A stretch of 64,000 nt of DNA from Candidatus Latescibacterota bacterium (GTDB lineage Bacteria; Latescibacterota; UBA2968), in contig JAJDYX010000023.1 in assembly GCA_022824945.1 (NCBI GenBank), positions 78,001-142,000 of the forward strand. The letters run 5' to 3'. Below the pieces are notes generated by a model. It did not search any database, was not told the DNA's origin, and worked only from the letters and a program-made list of their open reading frames with translations. Positions 55,131 through 62,842 of this stretch are shown one piece after another. The position numbers and the translations under genes are program-made. Each line of letters opens with the position of its first letter. Positions within the stretch are counted from its first letter, which is position 1.

Positions 55131-56290
55131 AAAATACCTCGAACATTACAACGTTGGGCTTGCACTCGCTCCATTGGCACTCAGCATTGCCCTGGTCTCG
55201 TCCGTCAGCCGGATGTGCGGCGGCGACATGCCCGGCAACAACACACTCGGGTCGCTCTCCACACGCGCCAGCGGATGGAGCTTCGTGAGCGCTGGATTTG
55301 CAGAGTAGTCTTTGTCCTCTCGAGGCTCGTTAAACCAGCACGGTGAAAATTCCAGAATCCGTTTCTGCCGCTCAGTGAGTTCGGGGTCGTTGGTGTCGTA
55401 GGCAACGTCGCCGTGGTGCATACCGAAAGGAACGTACTTGTAGAAGAGGGTGCGGCGCTCGTCGCTCCCTGCCCACGGAATCGTACCGTGTTTGAGCTTC
55501 TCACTGAACAAAATGCAGTCCCCAGCCTTAGCCTCGACGCGGTGTACCGGCACATCGTCATCCCAGTTCGGCAACTGCGACGTCCATTTCGTGTCGCACC
55601 AGTTCCGCCGCCAGTCGCCGTCGATGTCCATCAGTTTCTGCTCATTGGCTGGCTTGTGTGTGCCAATAACACACCCGAAGCCCCCGTCATCTGGTCCGAC
55701 TGTCTTGAGTTCATACACACATGTGATATGAAAGGCGCCCGGGCCGCCGTGGAGCGTCCCGCCTATGTCCGCGCCGTCTGTCGGTTTCCGGCCAGGTTTG
55801 TAATGTATATTGTCGTGATCTAACCGGAACGAGGGGCGAAGTTCTTCCGGCATGTGTGCTGGGGCATGGCCCCACGCCGGATCGCCGAGAAGCTCTTCAA
55901 GGATGGGCAGCATGGTCTCGTTGTCGATCAGGTCCCGGTATGCCTTGCTCCAGAGCCTTCTCCCTACGTAGGTATTGCCGTGCCGATCCGTTGTCTGGCG
56001 TGTGTCGCGCCCCCGGATGCTTTTGCGCTTCCGTGCGTCGGTGCCGTCTGTGGACTGCGTCTCCTCCCGCTCAAAGATATGCTGATCATAGACTTCATTG
56101 AGTTCGTCCAACTGCTGTTGATTGAGCACATTGGGCACGACGACATAGCCTTGTCGTGCGAATGTGTCACGCATCGCATTGTCCATCGTCTAATCTCCTC
56201 TACGTGTAGGAACTACAAGGGACATTTCTCGCGCTTAGATTGCTGGTAAGAAGGTGTTTCCAGCAGTGGTTGTCAAGTGTTTTTGCGGTT
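55131..56290. repeat. Long duplication, copy B
   Basis: Partner of 52945-54110 in direct orientation. The conserved upstream part includes GGAACTACAAGGGACATTTC, a GCTGG...CCAGC inverted repeat (56242-56264) and TTGACA on the minus strand (opposite 56271-56276), which marks the shared promoter or operator. Confidence 0.85.
55146..56186 (-). CDS. Phytanoyl-CoA dioxygenase-like protein, copy B
   Basis: A 346-residue protein nearly identical to copy A. It keeps DDGGFGCVIGTHKPA, LKHGTIPWAGSDERRTLF and DHDNIHYKPG. The differing part is residues 43-60 (ETQSTDGTDARKRKSIRG against ETLSTARTDKQHRFYIGA) and the last 15 residues. The same AGAGGAGATTA ribosome site precedes the ATG. Retention of both reading frames suggests that both are used, perhaps on different substrates. 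The pair is more distant from the three other dioxygenases in the window. Confidence 0.85.
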   Translation of the reverse strand: MDNAMRDTFARQGYVVVPNVLNQQQLDELNEVYDQHIFEREETQSTDGTDARKRKSIRGRDTRQTTDRHGNTYVGRRLWSKAYRDLIDNETMLPILEELLGDPAWGHAPAHMPEELRPSFRLDHDNIHYKPGRKPTDGADIGGTLHGGPGAFHITCVYELKTVGPDDGGFGCVIGTHKPANEQKLMDIDGDWRRNWCDTKWTSQLPNWDDDVPVHRVEAKAGDCILFSEKLKHGTIPWAGSDERRTLFYKYVPFGMHHGDVAYDTNDPELTERQKRILEFSPCWFNEPREDKDYSANPALTKLHPLARVESDPSVLLPGMSPPHIRLTDETRAMLSANGASASPTL

Positions 56291-56296
56291 ATCGTT

Positions 56297-56824
56297 TCAT
56301 GATACGTCAAATATTTCATGATTTGGCATTTTTCGAGACTTTCTCAAATTTTCAAAATCAAAATTATCTACTTCGATTTTGAGTAGCGAGAGTTTTATCA
56401 TATTCATTAATAGGAAAATGGTATGCCCCAAAGCCGTTATTAAGGCAATGCTTGAGAAGTATATCCAATGGTCAAACATCGCAGCAGAGTATAAAACGGC
56501 TACTATTGAAGCACTAAATACGATAGCCCAACACCAGATCAATGTGATTTGCAAGCCTGATAATTCGTGAAAAATATCCTCTGCCCGTCGGTTATCACTA
56601 TAATCTTTGAGAACCGTGCGGGTTTGCGATATATTAGTCACGCTCCAGCCTAACAAACTGCCGGAGATAGCAAAAACACCGCCGAGAATTTGAAATATAC
56701 CAGATATTTTTTCGGCTATTTCTATGCACTCTTGGGCTTGTGGTAAAACTAGAAAATGGGCACACGCCAATCCTATGACTCCGCAACCTGTTATTGAAAT
56801 AGCAATTTTTTTCGTTGTGGTCAT
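56297..56824 (-). CDS. Unknown four-helix membrane protein
   Basis: A 175-residue protein with four hydrophobic segments: about residues 7-28 (IAISITGCGVIGLACAHFLV), 41-62 (ISGIFQILGGVFAISGSLLG), 95-115 (LIWCWAIVFSASIVAVLYSA) and 120-143 (IYFSSIALITALGHTIFLLM). A charged linker (TRTVLKDYSDNRRAEDIFHE) lies between helices two and three, and a 30-residue charged tail ends it. I do not recognise a family. The gene is AT-rich. No ribosome site is clear. It lies 238 bp downstream of the unknown gene at 57063, with a promoter of its own in the gap. Confidence 0.65.
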   Translation of the reverse strand: MTTTKKIAISITGCGVIGLACAHFLVLPQAQECIEIAEKISGIFQILGGVFAISGSLLGWSVTNISQTRTVLKDYSDNRRAEDIFHELSGLQITLIWCWAIVFSASIVAVLYSAAMFDHWIYFSSIALITALGHTIFLLMNMIKLSLLKIEVDNFDFENLRKSRKMPNHEIFDVS

Positions 56825-56935
56825 ATTATATCAATACTTCGGACAGTTTTTGGCTGTAGAAGTTTCTTTGAAATCAACAAGTTAGATGAGGCCAAATGTT
56901 TGATTTTTAACTTAGGTCTGCACCCTGAGTTCGAT

Positions 56936-57025
56936 AAAAAAACAGGTCATTCTATAAACCATTGTTTTATAGAAATTTAGAAGTTTTGGCTGATTAAAAA
57001 TCTATCGAAAAGCGTCCGAACCATT
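56936..57025 (-). ncRNA. Possible small RNA or structured leader
   Basis: On the minus strand a promoter (57032-57059) would start RNA near 57025. About 50 bases later TTCTATAAA and TTTATAGAA (56966-56974 and 56950-56958) form a perfect 9-bp stem, and seven bases after it come seven T's (opposite 56936-56942). That would yield a transcript of about 90 nt, or a 200-nt leader of the membrane-protein gene if read through. The T-run is further from the stem than usual, so termination is unsure. Confidence 0.3.
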
Positions 57026-57031
57026 GATTAT

Positions 57032-57059
57032 ATTATAGCACAATACTCGACGTGTGCAA
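57032..57059 (-). promoter_or_regulatory. Promoter upstream of the membrane-protein gene
   Basis: TTGCAC (opposite 57054-57059) and a perfect TATAAT (opposite 57032-57037) are 16 bases apart on the minus strand, directly after the stop of the 319-residue unknown gene. Confidence 0.6.
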
Positions 57060-57062
57060 CAC

Positions 57063-58022
57063 CTATATATCCCCATTTTTTAAAAGATAAAGATACCATT
57101 TAGCCATTTTATCGAAAATATCCCGGTTGACGGGCATATCATCAATGTGTTCAACGCTATGTGGCTTACGCAGGGTTAGCTTTTCCCTTGTCCATGTTCC
57201 AGAAGGAGTTACTATTGCGTAGTCTATTTCTTCTTCAGCATATCTAAGGGCATTTGCGATTGAATCAAATTCATCGGAATACGCCTCGTTTCTTTTTTTA
57301 TTAAAAATAAGCGATATATCCATTCTTAGGTTTTTCTCTTTAATAAACCTCCCTGTATCAAATTTTGTCAAGTCTGTGTATTGTCCTACGTAAGTTTTTA
57401 GAGCATTCCAATACTTGTTCCCCTCTAAAGTTTGTGGTGCGCGGGTTTCCTCTACCTCTCCCCTTAAAGGGGCTGATAAATTGATTCGTTTTACGTTTTT
57501 AATATCGGCAAAAAGTTTCCGTGATGGTGGACGGATAAGCCTTATTTCATATTCTTCGGGGACATCGCAACGCTTGTGGATTATATCGTTTATGTATTTT
57601 TCTAAATGTCTATGTGATAGACGTCTATCGGTTGCGATAATCAAATCATTTTTGGTGCATATAAAATGCATTTTGCCGTCAATATATTGCCGTTTGGTTC
57701 CATCCTCGCCCTCTGGCGGGGGAACAGGAGTGAACAAAAGCTCCTCTGTGTCAAAGGTTTCGTTGACCACATGTTCTACTTTATCTTTATCTATGCTGAA
57801 AAAATTTGCACACCAAAATCCCTTATAAGGTTCTCTGTGTCCAATAAAGCCGTAATACTCTGATTCTTCTATATCTTTTTTCTTATCTAACGGAATCAGC
57901 CTATCTCTCGTTTTTGTGTCCAGCATTGACTCTATAAGCAACTCTTCCAATGTATAATCAGATGGTTCAAGATTAAATTGAACCGTGAAAAAGTTAAAAC
58001 TTTTTGTTTTGTGATCTGCCAT
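57063..58022 (-). CDS. Unknown 319-residue protein
   Basis: I do not recognise this protein with confidence. It starts HKTKSFNFFTVQFNLEPSDY, a strand pattern with alternating aromatic residues, and continues with YYGFIGHREPYKGFWCANFF, LIIATDRRLSHRHLEKYIND, and a mixed alpha/beta second half (YWNALKTYVGQYTDLTKFDT, RMDISLIFNKKR). There is no signal peptide or membrane helix. AGAGGG precedes the ATG, and a 10-bp hairpin lies 32 bp upstream. The gene is AT-rich. It lies between a restriction-modification gene and a small membrane-protein gene, so a defence role is plausible but only by position. Confidence 0.65.
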   Translation of the reverse strand: MADHKTKSFNFFTVQFNLEPSDYTLEELLIESMLDTKTRDRLIPLDKKKDIEESEYYGFIGHREPYKGFWCANFFSIDKDKVEHVVNETFDTEELLFTPVPPPEGEDGTKRQYIDGKMHFICTKNDLIIATDRRLSHRHLEKYINDIIHKRCDVPEEYEIRLIRPPSRKLFADIKNVKRINLSAPLRGEVEETRAPQTLEGNKYWNALKTYVGQYTDLTKFDTGRFIKEKNLRMDISLIFNKKRNEAYSDEFDSIANALRYAEEEIDYAIVTPSGTWTREKLTLRKPHSVEHIDDMPVNRDIFDKMAKWYLYLLKNGDI

Positions 58023-58053
58023 AGCAAACCCTCTTTTTTTAGAATGAGAGCTT

Positions 58054-58080
58054 AGGCCGGGAGCTGGTTACTCCCGGCCT
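58054..58080. terminator. Strong hairpin in leader of the unknown gene
   Basis: AGGCCGGGAG (58054-58063) pairs perfectly with CTCCCGGCCT (58071-58080) around a 7-base loop. On the plus strand TTTCTTAT follows, so it would stop rightward transcription; on the minus strand it lies in the leader of the 319-residue gene and after the restriction-modification gene. Both roles are possible. The 140 bases from here to 58222 contain only a 28-codon frame that I do not recognise. Confidence 0.55.
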
Positions 58081-58221
58081 TTCTTATATCTATGCGAAAA
58101 AAGGACTGGAATTACCCAGTTTTGATGGAAAATTTAGGGCTTGAGTTCCATGCCTGTGATTGGTGCAGTTTTTCGTAAGCTATCGGCGCAGGGTATGCGA
58201 TAAACGAGTTAAGATGAAACT

Positions 58222-61200
58222 TTATACAGGTAAAGCATTACTTAAAGATTCAGGTTCAACGCATTCTTTTTTAGGAATTCCCAACTTCGGCAAGCCCTCA
58301 ACAATCTCCATAGTCTCTAAACTCACCGTAATCACCTTCCCAATCAGCTTGACAATATATTGTGGATCATCTTTACGGTTCGGGTCGTTGATAATGCCAC
58401 TTCGTTTGTCCTCTTTGACGCGGTATTGATCAATGATCCATTCCAACGCCGAGCGATTTCCAAGCCGATAGGCCAGTGCTTTAGGAGGGACCCCGGCGAG
58501 AGTCAAGAAATCGTTGTACACAATCTGCGTTTTGTCTTTGGAGAATCGCATCTTTTCCACGCGCCAGTTGAGAGGCATATCCGGTGTTTCGATGAACTCA
58601 AGCCGATATTCGGGCATGTCCTCATAGCCGACATGGATTTCCGATAACCTTTGCCCTGCTTTGGCAAACCTCCAAAAATCTGGTGTAAGTGGAAGGCGCG
58701 GTAATTCCCGCTTGAGGTTGGCTTGATATCGCTCCCGGTATTCCGGATGGTGGACCAGGCCGTAAACATAATAAAAGATGTCCCATTTGGTGATTGCGTC
58801 ATCCTGGTAATACCCGCGGAATTGTTCCAACGCCCAATCGGTAATATTCTCACGGCGATTTGTGCCATCCTCGTCATAGGTATAGAAGGGGAAGCATTGA
58901 GTTGCATCAAGGGAGGTTAGGGATAGACCGGGAATTATGTCTGTGCAAAAACACCAATAATCAGTCCGTCCGCCAACGCTTGGAACAATAATAACCCGAT
59001 TTTCCGTTTCTGTCTCCACTGTGGGAAAAATGGATGGAAAGACATATACGCGCTCGGTAATCATTCGATCAAAGTAAAGATTTGATTCCGTAAACGGACG
59101 ATAGAGAGACCGTCGAATTTTTGCTTCTGAAAATTCTGCAATTTGCTTACCTCTGAGTTTCTGTTTTAAGCTGGAACTCCACTTGATTTTCTTGTCATCA
59201 GATACCACAAAATCATCTACATTCGCACCTCGTCCTTCTCGCTTTTCCCATTTGAATACCTGTGCATTGTAGAAATCAATCATCCGATCCATATTTTCGG
59301 TGAGTGCGTTTCGGTTGAAGTTGCAAGCCCAAGCATCACGATTGGTTTTAATCCCATTGCTGTAAATCTTAAAAATCACATCATCCACCTCACTCTTTGC
59401 CGATTTTGCTTCTCTGGTTCCCATGGGGATAAAGGTCTCAAATTCAGCGTGAAGCCCCTCTGTGAGCCAGGTGTTTCGCTGGTCAGGTGTTATCGGATCC
59501 CATTCAATATTGCGATAATGTTCTTTTGAATCGAGATAGCGATATTTGTCCTCTTTACGCCAGAACTCATCAACACGAGCGTAGAAGATTTTCGTGTGAG
59601 TCTCTGGATGATTGCTCTTTTTGACAAAAAAATTGATGCTCACACCGACCTGTATCCCAAAAACGTTGTGTGTTGTCCCTGAGAGCTTTGGGTTCTTGCG
59701 GACATTTCCACTCAGATCCAGAATGTAAATCGCGTCGAACTCGTCTGCGAGATGTTTTCGCATCCCATCACAGGCTATACCATCGAGAAATCCGTTGTTC
59801 GTCACAAAGGCAACAACGCCTCCATTTCCAATACGATCCGATGCCCATCGAATCGCCTTCACATAAGGGTCAGCGAGTGCGTTTTTATTGGTCGCCTTTG
59901 AATCTTGCGAATACGTTTCCCTTACCCGCATATCCATCGTCTTATATTTTCTATTCTTGTTGTTGTCGTTCTCATTGACCTGTCCAACGTTATAAGGTGG
60001 ATTGCCGATAACCACAAACATCGGTGTTTCCTTCTGCCTTTCCACCCTTTCGGCATTCTGCTCCGTGAACAACGCCATCTGCTGTGGCTCTGCCAATTCA
60101 AAAGTATCGACCAGACATATTCCCTCAAATGGCAGATAATGTCCTGTTGCCTCGTAAAACTCGTGCTCAATATTCATTGATGCGACGTAGTACGGCAGGA
60201 GCATCACTTCATTGCAATGAAGGTTGGAGGTGTACTTGTGCTCAAGCGAAGTTTTCCGAATCTCCCTCATAATTCGCACGATGAAATTGCCAGTGCCAAC
60301 AAACGGATCAATAATATGAACCCCGCCATCAGAAAGCGAACGGTCAAATTCAGTCTGTAAAATGTGTTCAACGCTTTTCACCATGAAATCGACGATGGGC
60401 TGCGGTGTATAGACGATACCGTGTGTATCGGCAACCTTGACTGAAAAGCCTTGAAAAAACTGCTCATAGACGGTATTGAGAAAATGCTGTTTTTGAGAGA
60501 AGTCTTTAATCGTCGTTGCGGTGCGTTCAATCACCACATAAAAACGATCAAGGTTTTTGAGAAAATCATCCCGGCTAAAGGACTGAGATGTGAGGGCATC
60601 AATCACAGTCTCAATCTCGCGGGCGATGACATTTCGGTTGGTAAAATCAGGATTGCTAAAGACGGTTCGGAAAATCCGCTCGGTCAAAAGATGTTGAATA
60701 AGCATCTCCTCAACCGCAGATTCAGAGAGATTAGGATTGATTGACAAGCGACATTTATCCAGAAAATCTGCAAAGGCGGAAGTAAACCGGCTGTTGGTCT
60801 GGCGTTCCTTTTGTATCAACTCAGCCAACCCGTTTCCAATATCGGGCACTATGTCTTTGAACTGCGCGACTGCCCCCTCCCATTCAGCGATCTCTTGCGG
60901 ACGATGAGCAAAGAAAGTATGGAGCGTCTCAATGAGTTGCTTGGGATCGGTCAGATCTACGTCGAGTACTCGGCGATCATCCTGATAGAGGATCGCCCGT
61001 TGTGGCGTTTGGAACAGAATGTTATCTGTGGGATAACCTGCCTCAAATTTGCGCTGAACTTCGGTTGACAGATCATCGTGTATATCCTTCGCCTCCCAAT
61101 ATCCATGGGGCAATCGAAAGTCGTCAATCAACGCCCCATCAACCACAATCCGCTTATTTCGATTGAGGGACATTGGATGTTCGGGAACGAGCGTCCACCC

Positions 61201-61347
61201 AAACTGCTTCCCACAGGACTCGAGCAGCGATTGAAATGCTGATCGCACAGCCGTTTCATGCGTGACACCGAGCCGATCAAATTGATCGAGCGATTCATAA
61301 TACGCTTTGACTGGCTTATGGGTGGATTTAAGATTGAGTGTTGGCAT
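58222..61347 (-). CDS. Single-chain restriction-modification enzyme (type IIG / ISP-like)
   Basis: A 1041-residue fusion of nuclease, adenine methyltransferase and specificity domains. Near the N-terminus Asp 70 (RIVVDGALID) and Glu 85-x-Lys 87 (GYWEAKD) form a PD-(D/E)XK nuclease site. The methylase has DPFVGTGNFIVRI (SAM) and NPPYNV (catalytic, N6-adenine). The C-terminal third (WRFAKAGQRLSEIHVGYEDM, YNDFLTLAGVPPKALAYRLG) matches the target-recognition domain of type ISP enzymes. The helicase part of true ISP enzymes is missing, so it should act like type IIG. Starts with AGGAAAAACAAAA before the ATG. Confidence 0.88.
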   Translation of the reverse strand: MPTLNLKSTHKPVKAYYESLDQFDRLGVTHETAVRSAFQSLLESCGKQFGWTLVPEHPMSLNRNKRIVVDGALIDDFRLPHGYWEAKDIHDDLSTEVQRKFEAGYPTDNILFQTPQRAILYQDDRRVLDVDLTDPKQLIETLHTFFAHRPQEIAEWEGAVAQFKDIVPDIGNGLAELIQKERQTNSRFTSAFADFLDKCRLSINPNLSESAVEEMLIQHLLTERIFRTVFSNPDFTNRNVIAREIETVIDALTSQSFSRDDFLKNLDRFYVVIERTATTIKDFSQKQHFLNTVYEQFFQGFSVKVADTHGIVYTPQPIVDFMVKSVEHILQTEFDRSLSDGGVHIIDPFVGTGNFIVRIMREIRKTSLEHKYTSNLHCNEVMLLPYYVASMNIEHEFYEATGHYLPFEGICLVDTFELAEPQQMALFTEQNAERVERQKETPMFVVIGNPPYNVGQVNENDNNKNRKYKTMDMRVRETYSQDSKATNKNALADPYVKAIRWASDRIGNGGVVAFVTNNGFLDGIACDGMRKHLADEFDAIYILDLSGNVRKNPKLSGTTHNVFGIQVGVSINFFVKKSNHPETHTKIFYARVDEFWRKEDKYRYLDSKEHYRNIEWDPITPDQRNTWLTEGLHAEFETFIPMGTREAKSAKSEVDDVIFKIYSNGIKTNRDAWACNFNRNALTENMDRMIDFYNAQVFKWEKREGRGANVDDFVVSDDKKIKWSSSLKQKLRGKQIAEFSEAKIRRSLYRPFTESNLYFDRMITERVYVFPSIFPTVETETENRVIIVPSVGGRTDYWCFCTDIIPGLSLTSLDATQCFPFYTYDEDGTNRRENITDWALEQFRGYYQDDAITKWDIFYYVYGLVHHPEYRERYQANLKRELPRLPLTPDFWRFAKAGQRLSEIHVGYEDMPEYRLEFIETPDMPLNWRVEKMRFSKDKTQIVYNDFLTLAGVPPKALAYRLGNRSALEWIIDQYRVKEDKRSGIINDPNRKDDPQYIVKLIGKVITVSLETMEIVEGLPKLGIPKKECVEPESLSNALPV

Positions 61348-61780
61348 TTTTGTTTTTCCTGCGTCAATCTCCTATTCGTTTATGCCTAAAGAAAATACGA
61401 TAAGATTGAAAAAATGGCAATTTGCATTAGGTGATGGGCGATTTATGCTATTATCCACCAAAACGGAGCAAGTCCACCTCTGCGACAGCCACCTGGTCAA
61501 GCGGTACAGACCTTTCACTATGCCGCCTATTCATGACTCAAAACATACACTTTTTCCGCCAACATTTGTCCTCCTGCACCTCCGCTTCAATAGATAATCC
61601 CACAAATTCAAGTTGTGAACAAAAGCGCAATACAGCATATTAAAGGCATAATGAGATGCCTGCGTTTCTGTCGAGCCTCCTTTTATCGCTCAATTTTGTG
61701 ATATTGGCCTGATATTTGCTTGAGTTCTGACTGTTGCGTTTGTCCAAAATACGACCAACCTTCAGAACAGGGCATCTTAC
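61348..61780. other. 433-bp gap between divergent genes
   Basis: This stretch holds the upstream regions of the restriction-modification gene (leftward) and the nuclease-like gene (rightward). A 71-codon plus-strand frame, 61382-61597 (MPKENTIRLKKWQFALGDGR), has no ribosome site and no family that I know; it may be a gene remnant. On the minus strand AAAAGGAGG near 61680 leads only to short frames. No hairpin or repeat stands out. Confidence 0.5.
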
Positions 61781-62677
61781 ATGGCAGAATTTGATGCAAT
61801 ATCCAAACACCTCATTCAAACTTATCCCGACGACTTTGCCGGTTTCACCCTCGGACGCGAGGATGTTGAAGTTCTTGCAGTTATTGACACAGAGCAACTC
61901 ACTATTGAAGCACACCAGACCGATAGCCTGATTCGCGTGCGTCTTGATAACGAGGAGGTATTGGTTCACAACGAGTTTCAAACCACCGACAGCACCAATC
62001 CACCCATGCCGCGCCGCATGGCAGGCTATATCGGACATGCTATTCGGCAACACGGTCTGCCGATCTATTCCAACGTGATCTACCTGCGTCCGGATGCAGG
62101 ACGGCGCGATCCTGGGTATTATATCCAGAAGCATCTCGGCTACCCAATAGCGATTCATTACAGGGTGATCAGGTTGATTGAGATAGAAGGCGAGCACGTT
62201 CTCGAATCGGGGCAATCGGGTCTGATTCCCTTCACACCTTTGATGAAGCCACCAGAAAGGATGACCTCGGATGCGTGGTTGCAACAGTGTATTCACACGG
62301 CTCGGACGCGCCCTATCGATAGATCATATAGGGCGGATTATCTGGCTGGCATGGTGGCATTGAGTGAGTTGGTATATGAGTCTGCAACGATTTCTGATAT
62401 TATTTTTAAGGAGGGCATTATGGATCTGATCCGCGAATCATCCCTTTTTCAATCCCTTACCCAACAAAGCAGAGAAGAAAGTTTTGAGCAGGGAGAGAGA
62501 AAAAGCACATTCGAAGATATCCTCGAAGTGTTAGAGATTCGATTTGATCTCCACGGGACTGACTCCCTATCTGCTCGCATTGACGCTATTGACGATTTGC
62601 AACGCCTCAAACAGTTGCATCGCGCGGCGGTCCAGGTACCCAGCCTGGAGGCATTTCGGGATCTGTTAGATGAGTAA
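61781..62677 (+). CDS. Rpn/PD-(D/E)XK nuclease-like protein
   Basis: A 298-residue protein of the transposase-like, recombination-promoting nuclease type. FDAISKHLIQTYPDDFAGFT is the typical start. RVRLDNEEVLVHNEFQTTDS carries the Asp and Glu-x-Gln nuclease residues, and MPRRMAGYIGHAIRQHGLPI the following helix. The C-terminal third is a helical tail (FEDILEVLEIRFDLHGTDSL), as in DUF4351-type members. Such proteins are seen as mobile or defence-related nucleases. No terminal inverted repeats were found around it. It overlaps the end of a Fic fragment on the other strand. Confidence 0.72.
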   Translation: MAEFDAISKHLIQTYPDDFAGFTLGREDVEVLAVIDTEQLTIEAHQTDSLIRVRLDNEEVLVHNEFQTTDSTNPPMPRRMAGYIGHAIRQHGLPIYSNVIYLRPDAGRRDPGYYIQKHLGYPIAIHYRVIRLIEIEGEHVLESGQSGLIPFTPLMKPPERMTSDAWLQQCIHTARTRPIDRSYRADYLAGMVALSELVYESATISDIIFKEGIMDLIRESSLFQSLTQQSREESFEQGERKSTFEDILEVLEIRFDLHGTDSLSARIDAIDDLQRLKQLHRAAVQVPSLEAFRDLLDE

Positions 62678-62842
62678 TGCGATTAAATTTAGCCGCGATC
62701 CAGAACCAAAAGGGGAGAACGCATCTAAGGAAGCGTCGTAGTCGGATGGATTCTTCAGCATGACCGCCGATATGGGAAACATAACGCTTTCGGGTGTAAA
62801 GCCCCGCCGAGCGAGAATATTCTGGCCCTGACGCGATTCAAG
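62666..62842 (-). pseudogene. Fic-family protein remnant
   Basis: A frame of 58 codons, in frame directly after the stop of the WD40 gene, reads RQGQNILARRGFTPESVMFP then ISAVMLKNPSDYDASLDAFS. This matches the C-terminal region of long Fic-domain proteins, where FPVSAVMLRN..YD..LE.FSRP is typical. There is no start, and the homology ends after AFS. It is therefore debris, and also shows that this border has been rearranged. Assignment is from memory of the pattern. Confidence 0.5.

Noticed and set aside
58092..58178. A 28-codon frame (MRKKDWNYPVLMENLGLEFH) after the hairpin
   Set aside because: It is short, has no ribosome site, lies directly behind a terminator-like hairpin and has no known relative.
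61640..62296. A 218-codon minus-strand frame opposite the Rpn-type gene
   Set aside because: The plus strand carries the family motifs; the minus frame has none and no ribosome site.
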